DNA from: Xylaria sp. FL1777
Lineage: Eukaryota; Ascomycota; Sordariomycetes; Xylariales; Xylariaceae
DNA: 44,962 nt
Direction of reading: 5' to 3'
NCBI GenBank assembly: GCA_022578965.1
Contig: MU400781.1
Span: 1-44,962, forward strand
Part shown: positions 12,441 to 25,167 of the stretch, one piece after another
Numbering within the stretch: position 1 is the first letter of the stretch
Layout: each line of letters opens with the position of its first letter
Notes under the pieces: model-generated
The model's database searches: none
Seen by the model: the letters and a program-made list of their open reading frames with translations, nothing else
What the model was told of the DNA's origin: nothing
Position numbers and translations under genes: made by a program

Positions 12441-15400
12441 TAAACAAAAAACTAATAAAAAAACCCAGTTATATTAATGCAAATAATATATTGTTTGTTT
12501 AATAAACTAGCTATTACTTTGCTTTGCAAAAGTAAAGAATAACTATTTAGTATAGCAACTTTGTTTAATTGTTAAAAATTAATAACTACTTAGCTTTTGT
12601 TTATTTTGTTTATTTTTTGCTATGCAATAAATACAAAGTATATAAATAATATAAGTTTATTTATTTATTTTATGCGTTTTATTTCGTAAAATTTATTATA
12701 TATATTGTTAAATACTTTTATGTTTTTGTAACTTAAAAAGTATTTACGTAAATTAAGTTTTGTTTTTTATTAATTATTAACTAATAAGATTTTTATTTAT
12801 TGATTTATAAAAATGTTAACTTTGCTTTAATTAGTTTATATGTTATATGTTTTTATAACTTTAGCAAACTTAGCAGCTTTAAACGCTTTTTTAGCATAAA
12901 TATAAATGCTTTTTTTTATAATCTTTTTAAGCAAATCGCTTAGTTTTTTAATACTTAAAGTAGCATAAATGTTTAAAATTTTTAGTTTTGCTTTTAAAGG
13001 TTTATTTAGCACTAAATTATATTTAATAGCTAAAAAGTTTTTAAACTTTTATACTATGCTAAACATAACATTAGTTAAAAAAGTATTTATTATGTTGCAT
13101 TTTTTTAACGTAAAAGTTAAATTACTTATACTTTTTGCTAACTTGTTTATATATTTAGCTTTTTTAACTAAAAGCATGCTATTTATTGCAAGCGCAGTAA
13201 CTAAAGCCAACATTTTAAATTTCCTGTTTATAAGTATTAATAAATTAGCAGTAGCTAAAGCTCTTAAACTTATTATGCTAGCTAAAAATGCAGCAAGTTT
13301 TATAATAATACAAGTTAGCGTTTTTATAGTTACTTTTTAAAATAAAATATAATAGCTACTATTTTTGTTTTCTTATATTTGCTTAATTTTAGTTTCTTTA
13401 GGAATTTTTACAGGCATATTAGCAATATTTATAACTAAAATAACTTTAGAAGTTTTAACGTTTATTATAGTATTTAAAATAGTTTTATGTATTACTAAAA
13501 AGCAAAAATTACGATTAGCAAGCAATAGCTTATAGTTTACTACAATATATGCTTTGCTACTTTTAAAAACAACAACGTTATTTTAGTTAATAATTTAATG
13601 CATATATTCCTTTTTTTATATTAGCACGTAAAAAAAAAGTGCAAAGTTGTTTAAGCCTTTATATATAATAATCTTAGTTTTGTAGTTAATAATTGCTTTA
13701 TATAGCTTTAGAAAATTGTTTTTAATAAGCATGCTAAGTTTTAAATAATTATTAATAACTTAACCTTTTTTTTGGAATTTATATATGTAAGGTTTTTTGC
13801 TTTTGTTAACTTTATATATATAAAAAGTAAATATAGCTTATTTAGTTAAAGCAATTACTTAGTTTTTAACTATAGTTATTTGTTTTTTCTTTTTTTTAAT
13901 AGTATAATTAGTTTTGTTTAAAAAGCTATAACTGATTATTATACGTTTTGTTTTAAAATTAACGTAAATTTTGCAGTTTAATTTAGTTAGCTTAGTTTAT
14001 ATCTTTGTTTGCAAGTATATAAAACTAAACTAATATATAGCATTATATTAATTAGTACTAAAAGCTTTACTAATTAAAACTTCTTTATTAAAAATTTTTG
14101 CTGCTTTAGCAAGCTTAGCAAGCTTTTTTATTTTAGTTAGCTTTATTAGCTTAAGTATTAACTTTAAGCTTATAATACCTTTAAAGTAATATATAGTGCT
14201 ATTTTAAGCGTTTTAACATTAGCATATGTATTAAAAAAGCAGATTACGTAAAAAAAAGGTTTCTAAGTAATACTTACATATATATTATAATACGTTAACT
14301 AAAAAAAAAGTGTTAGTTTTTGTTAGCCTTTTTAATTTAACTTAACACTTATACTTTTTTAAATGTAATTTTAGCATAAAAAGCAATTTGTATTATTAGT
14401 AGCACTAATAGCACATTAAAAAAAAGTTTATAATATAAAAGGCGCTATTTTTAACATAGTATTTAAACTTGCTTTTTTAAAGAAATGTTATTTTATTATT
14501 ATTGCTTTTTTTATTATTAGTAAAATATATGCTATGTTTTTTGCTTTTGCAGCAATCTTAATCTTAATTATAGTTATAATTGCAGTTATAGTTGCAGTTT
14601 TTTCAATTTTGATTTTTATTGCAGTTTTAATCGCAATCTTTATTATAATTATGTTTATAATTACAGTTGCAGCAGTAGTTATAATTGCAATTACGCTTAT
14701 AGCTGCAATTATAACTTTAGTTATAACTATAGTTTTAGCTATAGTTGCTATAATAGCTTTTATTATAATTATAGCTTTAATTATAACTATAGTTATAGTT
14801 ATAGCTTTAATTGCAGCTTTTTTTATAGCTTTAATTGCTGCAGTAATAGTTGCTACTATTGCAACGTTTATTTCTGCAATAATTAAAGCAACAGTTAAAA
14901 TAATTGTTTTTGCAGTTAAATTAACTAAGAGTGTTTAACTTTAAAAAACGTTTTATTTTAGGCTTTACATTTAAATATTAATATTTAGCTTTTTATTTTA
15001 AACCATGTTTAGCTTCCTTGATTTTTTTTATATAGTTTTTAAAGGTTTTTTTCTTTTTAAATAGTTTAATATAATTTACAATTTTGTTATTTTATTAGTT
15101 TTAAATGTTTTTTATAACTTTAATTTAATTTAAGTTATTTATAGCAAAAATATAGTTTGCATAAACATATTATAGCTTACGCTAAATAAAATAAAAAATA
15201 GCGTTTTAGTTTTTAGCTATGTTTTAAAAAGTAAATTAATTTTTTAAAAATTTCTTTATAGCTTTTTTAGTACGTATTTTAAAACGTTTTTCCAGATTTT
15301 CTAAAAGCAACTTTAGTTTAGCTAATTATAATAGCTTTTGCTAAAGCGCTATAATTTTATTGTTTTACTATAAAAGTGCTAAGCTAGCTAACAAATAATT

Positions 15401-16740
15401 AAATAACTTTATAATTTATGCTTTATTAAAGTTTCTTTTTTTAAGCAACGCTTTAATATAATTATTAAAAAAATAAACATTAGTATATATAATGTTTTTA
15501 CTATTAGCTATAACTCCTTAATTATTAAGGTTATTTTATTTAAGGTTAAACGTGCTAATGTTTTTCCGTTTAATTTTAATAAATTTTCTTTTAATATAAG
15601 TAGATTTTAAAGTATTGCTACAACTATTACTACAATAATTTAATAAAAAACAGAAAAAAAAAAAGTTGTTATTACTGCTGTTATAAAGTAAGTTTAATAG
15701 TTTATTTTTAGTGTTTTAAGTTCTAGTATTAAAGTTGCTAGTTTTTTTAAGCTTATTAGTTCTAGTAAAGTTAAATAAGTTAAGAAAATCTAGCAGTTTT
15801 AGCAGATTGTTTTTTTTTTTTTTCTTTTTAGCTTTTTTAGTTCTTTTGCTAATTCTGCAAATTTTTTTAGCTAGTTTGCTTATGTTAAGCTTTAATCTTT
15901 TAGTACTATTATTTATATTATTTTTTAATATTTTTATTAACTGTTTTAGCGTTGCTATATTTTCTTTATTTTGCTTTTAGCTAGATTTTATTTTTTTAGC
16001 TTTTTTTATAAAGAACTAAACTATTGCTACGTTTATTTTAACTTTTAAGTTTTTTGCGGTAGTAGGTTTAGCATTTATTGTTTAGCTAAGTTTTTTTAAA
16101 TCTTTAGGTTTTTTTAGATCTTTAAGTTTTTTTAAATCTTTTAGACTTTTATTATGCATGTTTAACATGTTATTTAATAGTACAATTATATTATTAAATA
16201 AAAATCTAAGTAAGTATAAACTAGTAAAGCTATTATTAAATAGCATATATAATTTTAATTTAACGTAGCAAGTTATAAAAAATAATGCAGTAAACTATAA
16301 AAAGTAATAAAAAGTACTTTAATTTTAGTACTAATAGCAAGCTGCTACGTTTTAGATTTTAGTAAAAACTAAGCTAACTAACTTAAAAGCTATATTAAGT
16401 TAAGTACAATAAATAATTTGCAACGTTTGTAAAAATATATAGTTTGCTATAGGTTATTTACGTAATTTTACAAAACAAATATTTCTAAAATATAAAAGTA
16501 ATAAGCAAATTAAGTTTAGCTAAATATAATGCAAAGGTTTACTTAGCGCTAAAAAACAAGCATTTATAGCAAAATACTTGCTTTAACGAGGTTAATTAGT
16601 AGCGCTATAGCTTATAAAAGTAAATTAATTACTACTAGCAAAAAAAAATGTCTTTATAACCTTATAATTAAAAAACTAGGTAGTTTTAGTATAGTATAAT
16701 ATAATGTTTGCAATAAAACAAGCGTAATAAAGCACTACTT
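12441..16740 (-). other. 5' part of the fossil element (gag, protease and N-terminal RT expected), not resolved
   Basis: This stretch lies between the RT remnant and the right-hand LTR, where gag, protease and the start of RT should be in a minus-strand gypsy element. I could not recognise a protease motif, a CCHC knuckle or a primer-binding site. Plus-strand open frames at 12,969-13,340 and 15,735-15,980 encode only hydrophobic low-complexity strings and are antisense to the element, so I do not call them genes. Confidence 0.6.
14540..14930. repeat. Degenerate 6/12-bp periodic tract (GCAGTTATA-type)
   Basis: About 390 bp is made of variants of a hexamer such as TTATAG, TTGCAG and TTATAA, with GCAGTTATAGTTGCAGTT typical. 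On the plus strand it stays open as a 134-codon frame (14,534-14,938) of almost only I, V, A, L and T. On the minus strand it reads an alternating A/I/T/K pattern. Inside the fossil element it most likely represents an Ala-rich charged repeat of Gag, in which GCN codons have become ATA/GTA/ACA. A mutated minisatellite is the alternative. Confidence 0.6.
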
Positions 16741-16956
16741 TAATAAAAAAGTTAATAAGTAATAAAACAAATAATAGATTTTCTAAGTTTTATATAATAC
16801 TAGCTAATTTAGTATTTCTATAGTAAGTGTAAAGCATAGGCCATATATGCCCTATTTTTATAGCTATAGTATGTAGCTTAGCTTATAAAGCTAGTGCTAC
16901 TTATAGACTTTTCTTTAAAGGTTACTAGTTTGACCCCTTATGCAGGCCTATTAAAA
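16741..16956 (-). repeat. LTR (5' LTR of the minus-strand element)
   Basis: This is the gap-free partner of 8,918-9,133. Differences fall mostly in CC/CT and GG/AG steps: for example, this copy keeps GGCCATATATGCCC where the left copy has GGCTATATATGCTC, and it has TAAGTGTAAAGC where the left copy has TGGGTGTAAGGC. Each copy has therefore been hit at different sites. The primer-binding site should lie just left of 16,741, but no tRNA 3'-end complement is recognisable. Confidence 0.85.
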
Positions 16957-19151
16957 ACTAAAACAACATAGCTTTTCAAAATATTAATAAAAACAGCCCG
17001 TATTAAAATAATTAGCTATAATATACTTTAGCATTTATTTAGCATTAATAAATCTAATGCAAAATAAGCATATTTATATAAGCTGCTTTTTAGTTTCTAT
17101 AGTATATAAAAAACATAAGCAGCATTAAATAACCTTTGCAAAATTTTCGTTTTAGTTTAAATTAATATTATTAACTTAGTTAATTTAGCGCATTAAATTA
17201 TTACATAAATATTATTAGCAAACAACGCAAAAATTAAAAAAAAAATAAGTATTATTTATAGCATTTTACGCGCGTTAAATAATCTTTGCTTAATAGTTAG
17301 GTTAAATTAGTTTATACTAATTAAAATTAATACTAAATAATTTGCAATATTTGTACTTTTTTTTTATAGCGTTTATATATTAAAACAAAACTTTAGTTCT
17401 TTTATAAGCAACTTTAACAAAAAGTTATGCTATAAAATAATTATTATATAAAACTTTACAAAAGAATTATCTTAAAATTAAACATACTAAGTTTTAATAC
17501 TGTTTTACCTAGCATAATAATTGCTAATAATTTAAAGTTTTTTTAACTAATATTGTTTTTTAAAGCAAAATAAAACATTATATAATAATAAAAAAGCAAG
17601 TTTAGCAATAAAGAAGTTAAAATTACATTAAACGTTATTAATAAATTAAACAAAAAAAAACTTTTAGCTATAAAAAATAAAAATAATGTAAAACGCATTT
17701 GTTTTTATAGTTTAAAACTTGCAAACAAAACAAATTTGTTTAATTAATTCTAAAGAATTAAACAACTAGTAAGCTACGCTACAAAATTAAAAGTATTTAA
17801 AGTTTGCTTTTTTATATTAATAATTTATATATTAGCAAATCTAAAAGCATTAAAGATTTACATTTTAAGTAAACTGTTGCAAAAGTATCTATAAATTATT
17901 ATATTGTAATAAGTTATTAAACTAAAAAAAGTCCAAAGTTTAAACAACAAAAATGTTACAACTAGTTTTTTAGTAAAGCATTATGCTAATTATATAAATA
18001 ATAGTTAAGTTAATATTATATAATAAGAAAAAAAAACAGTTATATATTAATTACTTTTGTTAAAAATTAAGTGTAATATAAACTATTTTTATATAGCATT
18101 TTTATAGTTTTTATTACTTATAGAAAATACGCTAAATTTAATAGTACTAATACTTTAATTTAAAATAGCTATAATATAACATTAAACTAAGTTTAAAAAT
18201 GCAATAGCTATTTAAATTATGTTTAAATAATTAAGCTATAAAATTTTAGTATTTAAGCAATAAACCTAAAAGTAAACAACGTTTAAATTTAAACAAAAAA
18301 GCATTTGTTAGCGCAGTTTTAAATTCTTTTAAAAAACTTAGTTTAATTTATAGCTTTATATGCCTTTATATCTAGAATAATTTATTAGCTGTTTATTACT
18401 TTATAAAACCCTTTATATTATATAATAATATAAAGCATAAATGCATAAAAATAAACAAGTTTTAATAAAACTATATTTTAACTTTTTTTAAACATAAAGT
18501 AACACTTATATTTTTTTAACCTTATTATTAAAGTATTTAATATAAAATATATAACTACTTAATAATATTTAAATAATAGCAATTATTTATTTAAACCTTT
18601 TAAAATACTAGCTAAATAAAATTATTTATATTAATATAGTTAATTATATAACTAATTAACTATTATTTAATTAAATATAACATTTTATATAATTTTATTG
18701 CTAATAATATATAAATAAAATAACCTTTAAAGCTATTTAATTAAACTTTATACTTTTTTTATATTTTAATTGTTATTATAGCTTTTAAAAGCTTAACTTT
18801 AGTTATAAAAAAAGCTTAGAAAGTAAAACTATTTGTAACTTTTAATGCAGATTTTTTAACTTAAATACTAAAATTAATCTAATTTTAATTTATTGTTTTT
18901 TTAAACCTAAAATTTACTAAATATGCTTTTAGTATTATAATAATATATATTAATATTAATCCTATGCCTAAAATTCCTAAAAATAACATAATTAATAAAT
19001 TATATTTAGCATAACGTAGTTTTATAGCTTTTAGATCTTTTAAATTAAAAAAATAAAAAACAATAAAAAAGTGCTAATTTATTTTTAAACAATAAATAAG
19101 TAATAGAAAATTTAATGCTTTTTGTTTTATTATTATAATAAAACTATAAAA

Positions 19152-19421
19152 TAGCACGCGCTATTAAATATAAAACTACAAAATAGCATGTGCTACTAAA
19201 TAAAATAAAGCTATAAAATAGTATATGCTACTAAATATAAAATTATAATATAGCACATGCTAATAATGCTTAACGTTTATAGTTAGATCTTTTAAAAAAA
19301 AAAAAAAAAAATTAATGCTTTCTGTTTTATTGTTTTAATATATTTATATATTATTAATGCTTAGTTTAATGTTTAAAAGTTAATTCTTTAATAAAATAAT
19401 ATTATAAAATAGCACGTGCTA
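19152..19421. repeat. Array of 12-bp palindromes around a CACGTG-like core
   Basis: Five variants of the palindrome TAGCACGTGCTA occur: TAGCACGCGCTA (19,152-19,163), TAGCATGTGCTA (19,184-19,195), TAGTATATGCTA (19,219-19,230), TAGCACATGCTA (19,251-19,262) and a perfect TAGCACGTGCTA (19,410-19,421). The first four are spaced 32, 35 and 32 bp and share flanks of the form AAAATA...CTAAATA. All variants differ from the perfect copy by transitions only. This could be a subterminal repeat array of a transposon. Confidence 0.75.
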
Positions 19422-21122
19422 TTTATATATTATGTTTATAGTTAAATTTTAATTATATATTATATAATATTAAATTTATAAATCTTAGTAAAAAAGAAGT
19501 TTTAAAGTTTATAAACTTATAAAAGCTATTATAACATATTTTTATATAATAATAAATTTTATTAATAGTTTAATTTGCTTACTTTATATAAGCTTTTTAA
19601 ATAGTAGTAATATAAATATTATTGCTTTATTTTATTTTTTTTTGTTTTTTTTTTGTTTATTTTTATTAGTTTTGTTTTAGGTTATAGTTTTTACCCTTTA
19701 AGTTAGTTACTTTTTATGCAATTATATTATAGCATTTATAAATATTTATTGCTTAACTATACTTTTAAAAATAACTTAATACTATATAACTAATTTTATA
19801 AATTTATATAAAATATTTTTAAAATAATTAATTAAGCTAATAACTAATAAACTAAACTATTATAAAGCTTTATTAATATATATAGTAATTTTAATACTTA
19901 ATAATAAATTAAACTTAGTTAAAAATGTTTATTTAATTTAAAACTAAAATATTATAAGTAGCTTAATAATAACTAATGCTTTAGCTTTATAAAAAGTAAA
20001 ATATTATGCATAATTAGCACTTTTATTATAGTTTATACTTTAATTTTTTTTTAGCTGCTTAAAAATTTAAAAAAGTAATTTAATGTTTTTTTACTAAAGT
20101 TTATAAAATATTATATTAAAGTTATAGCTTTTAAATCTTTTTAAAATTTATAAAACTAGTTTTATTAGTTTATTTGCTAAACTTTTAGCTTTATACTTAA
20201 TATACTATACTTAGCAGTTTTAAAATATAATTTTTAGTATGTTTTTATTTCTTTAATAAATATTATACGCGTATATATATATATATATATTTACATTAAA
20301 TAACCTTTCTAAAGATAACTATACTACATAATAGTTTTTTTATTGCCTTTTTTACACCTTTTATTATAGCTTTTATTTTTTTTTATCGAATATTTTAAAC
20401 TTTATTATAAATTTAAAAGCATAAATTTAACATAACTAATTTTTTCTTTTTATAAATTATAACTATATTTTATTATTTTTTTTATTTTTTATAATAATAA
20501 GCTAGTTTAACAATATAACTTATAATATATAAAACCACCTAAATATAAAATATAATATAAAACTTAAGTTTACTAACTACTTAAAAACAATTATTAGTTA
20601 ATATAGTGCTTTAGTATATAATATTATTTTTATTTAGTTAAGCATATATTAATATAAAATAACTATAGCAAGCAGCTTAATATATTATAATATGTTTTTT
20701 TTTTGCTTATATTAACTTTTGTTTTAAATAAATTACTTTAAAACTAATAAAAACACTATATTAATAAGTAATATTCTAGATTATTTAAAAATCTTTATAA
20801 AACTTAGTATATTTATTTTTAGTATTAAACAAAACGATTTAAATTAGCATTAGCTTTTTATAGCAACTATAATTAATGTTATAAATTATATACATATTTA
20901 ACTTACTTAAAAATAAAAACAAAAAGCATTAATTTTTTTTTTATTTGTTTTTTATAGTATAACTTAAAAACTAAAAGTTTAATTTCTGCTTTTATAGTTA
21001 TTATTATTTTAATTAAAGTTAACAAAAAACAATAAATATTAACGTTAGCTTTAATTTATATGCTTAGCTTAATATAACATATTACTAAAAAAGTATTTAA
21101 TAATGCAATTTGTTATTAGTAC

Positions 21123-21903
21123 ATTAATATAATAAATATTATTAATTTTATTAATTGCAACAAAAAGAACTTAAATATTAAAAATATAAACTTAATAATT
21201 TTTATTATTAGTAAAAATAAAAAAAACTTTATATTTTGTATTATAGCTAATATAATTAAGTTTGCTAGCACTAAAAAGCTAAGTTTGCTGTTTATAGCTA
21301 ATTTATTACTATTATATTGCTAAAAGCATATTTAAAAATAATTAGCATTTATTATAGCATTAAAGCATACTAGTATAATTATAACTACTATTAAAAAAAA
21401 TATAGCTAACTTAAAAACTAAAACTTTGCTTTATACTCTTTAGATTATAAAATCTATTAATAAAAGCTTATTTATTATTTAGTTGCTTATTATATTAATA
21501 CTTTTTAAGTACTTTATTTTTAAAAACAAAAATATAGTTAATGCTAAAACTAAAAGTATTTTTTATATACTTTTTAATTAAAGCTTTACTAAAATAACAA
21601 TATTAACAATAAACGTTTTAAATATAACGCTATTTTTTAATATTACTAATATAAATACTTTAGCATTTTTAATTTAGTCTACTAATTTAAAAACAACTAA
21701 TAAAAATAATATTAACTTTAATTTAGCTCTAAATAAAAATAATAATAATAAAGCTATTACTTTTATGTATAATTTTTGTAAAAAGGCTTGTATAACTAAC
21801 AAAAATACAAAAAATAATATGTTGCTTATAATTATATATTGCTTAAAACGTAATATTTTAAAAGCCTATAAAAAAAAAGCAATAATTAAAAAGAAAAAAT
21901 AAT
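21123..21903 (+). pseudogene. Residual coding frame of an unidentified element
   Basis: A single plus-strand frame beginning near AACAAAAAGAACTTAAATAT (about 21,158) runs for about 245 codons to a TAA at about 21,901 with only seven internal stops, far fewer than expected in such AT-rich DNA. The decoded sequence is Asn/Lys/Ile-rich and includes a YNFCKKACITNKNTKNNML segment near the end. That segment loosely suggests a zinc-binding finger, such as a BED-type finger of a hAT transposase, but I could not confirm it. Probably a mutated transposon ORF. Confidence 0.4.
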
Positions 21904-23191
21904 GGATTTTTTTGTTATATTTTAGCATAAATTAATAAATGTTTTTTTTTTTAAGCTATAAGTTCTATTTTTTGCTTATTAAATTATATTAAAAAAAATT
22001 ATAAAATCTTGTTATATATTATTATTATAGCTATATTACTACTTATTTTATATAATATAATATTACTATTTACTTTTAATTTTGCTTTTGTTTATATTTA
22101 TTTATATTTAGCTGCATTTATACTAGTATATTTAATTTTTTATATAAGTTTTAAAACTATTTTTAAAATATATTTTATTATATATTTATTAAGTTAATAA
22201 AGCTAAACTATTATAATATATATTTTAAGTTATATAAAGCTTTAAAACAAATTAAAAAAAAAAAATATTTATTTTTTTTAATTTGCTATTATACTATTAG
22301 AAATATATTAAATATAAACAATGCTATTAAACCAATATTTTAAAATGTTAATTTTATTAAGCTTTTTAATAACTTTTTTTTTATTTTTTTTTTAGTTTTA
22401 TATATATATTTTTGCTACTATTAATATTATATTTTGTATTATATAATTTTTCAAGTTATTTAAAAACATTAAAAAAATATATAGCTAATAAAACTTATTT
22501 TTAGCTTTTTTTTTTATTGCTTGCTATTATATTTTAATGCTTTACTATACTATATAAAATAATAATTTAAAAATTAATTTTTATACTTAAGTATAACTAT
22601 ATACTTACTTATAATAATAATTTTTAAGCAAGTAGCTATATATTTTGCTATAAATTTTACTAAAAGTTAAAAAAATAATATATAATAAAATTAATAAATA
22701 AAAAAAATAATAAATATACTTTAATTTACTTTATTTAACTAAAACTTATATTTTTAAAACAATTATTATTATATTAAATATAATATATATTATTATTATT
22801 AATTTTGCAACAATAGCATTATTTTATAATAATTATTTATATTAATAAAACTTATTATAAAACTATTAAATATAATAAAACATATTAACTATATTTTTAG
22901 CTTATTTATTGTTTACTTATAGTTAATTTTTTTATGCAAGCTTAAATAGCTATATTAATTATTTTTATTTAGCTAAATTACTTATTTTTGCATACTTAAA
23001 TATATTTTTATCTTTGCTTTCTTTTTTTTTTAGCTATTATATATACATTTTATTTACTTTTTAGTACTTTTGTTTTATTTGCTTAAACAAAAAACTATAA
23101 TAATTCTGTTTTAATTTTTATGTTTATATATAATTTTTAAAAAGCTATACATTAATAATAAAGTCTAGCTTTTTTTATAGCAATAATTATA

Positions 23192-23562
23192 TTAGCTATT
23201 ATATTTATATAACTTATTGCTATTTTAAAATTGCGCAAAAACAATTAGCTATATATAAAAAATTTGCACTATTAGCTATTAGCATATAAAGCTTGCAGCA
23301 CTTAAGCTATAGCTTTTTTTACTTTTTTTAAACGTTATTATAACATACGCTTTACTACAAAAATTATATATTAAAATACTTCTTTTTTTAAAGCTTTAAA
23401 ACTATAAGCTAAATAATAGCTTTGCTTTTACGCTTTTTTGCTTAACTTTTAAACATAATAATTATAAACATGTTTATTATTAAAAAGCATATTATTTTAA
23501 GCAAACTTATTAATAATAAACTTAAACTAAAGCTTTTTTATATTATAAGCTAGCTTAATTTA
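23192..23562. repeat. Duplicated segment, copy A
   Basis: This segment resembles 25,168-25,467. Both contain TATTTTAAAATT(G/A)CGCAAAAA, a long match from AAAGCTTTAAAACTATAA through TTTAACTTTTAAACATAATA, and a common end TTATATTATAAG(C/T)TAGCTTAA. Copy A holds about 80 bp in its first half that copy B lacks. Differences are mainly transitions. Confidence 0.75.
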
Positions 23563-23883
23563 TTTAGCACGCTATTAAAAATATTTGTTTTTAAAATAAA
23601 GTTAAGTTATAAAAAAATAGCTATTAAATTATAGTTATAAATAAAAGCTTAATATTATTAATTCTTAAGTTTTTTTAAAAAGTATTAAAAAAAAACTTAT
23701 TTTTATATAATAAATATTAAATTATTTCTTTATAATTAAGCTTTTTTTACCTTGCTACAACTTTAATTCTTAATAAAATAACTTTTTTTAAAATGCTTTA
23801 TTTTTAAAACATAATAGCGCCTTTTTTTTTAAGTTTATTAAGTGCTTTAATATATAAAGCATAGTTTATAATTATTAAAAATA

Positions 23884-23911
23884 TTTTAGTTTATAAAGTT
23901 AACTACTTTTG

Positions 23912-23943
<32 letters not shown>

Positions 23944-24050
23944 TTTTATTATTTAATTTTTTATTTTTTAAAATTAATAAAAAATCACTTTTGCTTTTTT
24001 TGCTTGCTTTTTTTTTTTTACTTGCTTTTTTTTTTTTTTTTTTTTTTTTC
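23884..24050. repeat. Long poly-T tracts
   Basis: Several T homopolymers lie close together, including tracts of about 25-30 T ending near 23,938 and about 20 T near 24,030-24,049, separated by AT-rich sequence and CTTGCTTTTT steps. They could be decayed poly-A tails of minus-strand retroelements or simple slippage products. Confidence 0.6.
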
Positions 24051-24142
24051 TTTTTGCTAATTGCTTTTGTTGCTGTTTTTAATACTAGTTTAATAGTTAT
24101 ATCTATTAACTTATTTTATTTATTTTTTATTTAATTATTTAG

Positions 24143-24690
24143 CAAAAAACTTTTAAGCTTAGCTATTTAATTTTAAACAAAAATAATAGCTAAAAACTTA
24201 TTATTATTATTAAACAAACAAATTACTTTAAGCATGTAAAACTTACTAAAAAATCTAAACCTTAAAATATTTTTAGTAAAAAATTCTTAAGCTTAACTAT
24301 TTAATTTTAAACAAAAACAATAGTTAAAAACTTGCTATTACTATTAAATAAATTGCTTTAAGTATGCAAAATTTATTAAACAATTTAAATTTTAAATTAT
24401 TTGCATAAATAAAAGCTTATAATCTATTTAAAAAAAATTATGCTAAATATAAAAAACAAATAAAACGTAAAGTTTAATTAAGTTTATAAGTTTTTTTAAA
24501 TAAAAATAATAACTAAAAACTTATTATTATTATTAAATAAATTACTTTAAGCATATAAAACTTATTAAACAATTTAAACCTTAAGTTGCTTATATAAACA
24601 AAAGTTTATAATTTGTTTAAAAAGAATTATGCTAAATATAAAAAGTAAATAAAACATAAAGTTTAATTAAGTTTATAAGTTTTTTTTATT
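24143..24690. repeat. Three tandem diverged repeat units
   Basis: The units start near 24,143, 24,276 and 24,501. Each contains AAAAAC(T)TATTATTATTATT, then a TTTAAGCATGTAAAACTTA-like stretch. Units 2 and 3 continue with ATTATGCTAAATATAAAAA and AAAGTTTAATTAAGTTTATA. Unit 1 is shorter (about 133 bp) because it lacks that second half; units 2 and 3 are about 225 and 190 bp. Confidence 0.75.
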
Positions 24691-25167
24691 AAAGCTATAA
24701 TTATTTATAAAGCTAAAAAAAGAATTTATGCTAATTTTAAACTTTTTTTTTATAAACGTTAAATTAATAGCAAATTTAATAGCTTAAAAATAATACTATG
24801 TGCTATAAGCAATGCTTATTTAAGCTTTATAATTAAATATTTTACTAAAAAATAGTATAGCTAAAATACTTATACTATTACTAAAAATAAAGGCATTTAT
24901 AGCTTAAAAAGCTATTATAATAGTAAAAATATTAATAACTGTTTTTATAAAAGTGCAGTTAAAAGCAGTAATATTTCTGTTATTTTTTTAAAGCATTAGT
25001 ATTATAGCTATAACTTTAGTTTTTTTTATAATAAAACGCTTATTAAAAGTTTTAGCGTTATTATTTAAGCTATTATTTTTATTATTATTAAAAAAGTTTA
25101 ATAAAACAAAAGCAGCTAATATAATATATTTATAGCTTTATGCTTTAGTACTAAATATTTAATTATG

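Larger units (their letters stand above)
8918..16956 (-). mobile_element. Fossil Ty3/gypsy LTR retrotransposon, probably a chromovirus (about 8.0 kb)
   Basis: Two 216-bp direct repeats in the same orientation (8,918-9,133 and 16,741-16,956) enclose about 7.6 kb. Reading the minus strand, remnants appear in the Ty3/gypsy order: reverse transcriptase (about 12,420-12,060), RNase H (11,780-11,330), integrase zinc-binding and core domains (11,000-10,400), integrase C-terminus (10,030-9,860) and a chromodomain-like stretch (9,850-9,690). Gag should lie in 16,740-13,400. Every frame is riddled with TAA/TAG. The interior is T-rich on the plus strand, as expected for A-rich coding sequence on the other strand. 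A possible target duplication, TAAAC, lies just outside both ends, but its placement is uncertain by 1-2 bases. The element is inactive. Confidence 0.88.

Noticed and set aside
14534..14938. Hydrophobic 134-residue membrane protein
   Set aside because: It is a hexamer-repeat tract inside a fossil retroelement, antisense to pol, with only I/V/A/L/T residues; the open frame comes from the repeat.
24143..24690. CRISPR-like array
   Set aside because: Units are long, diverged and of unequal length with no short conserved repeat and unique spacers, and the window is eukaryotic.
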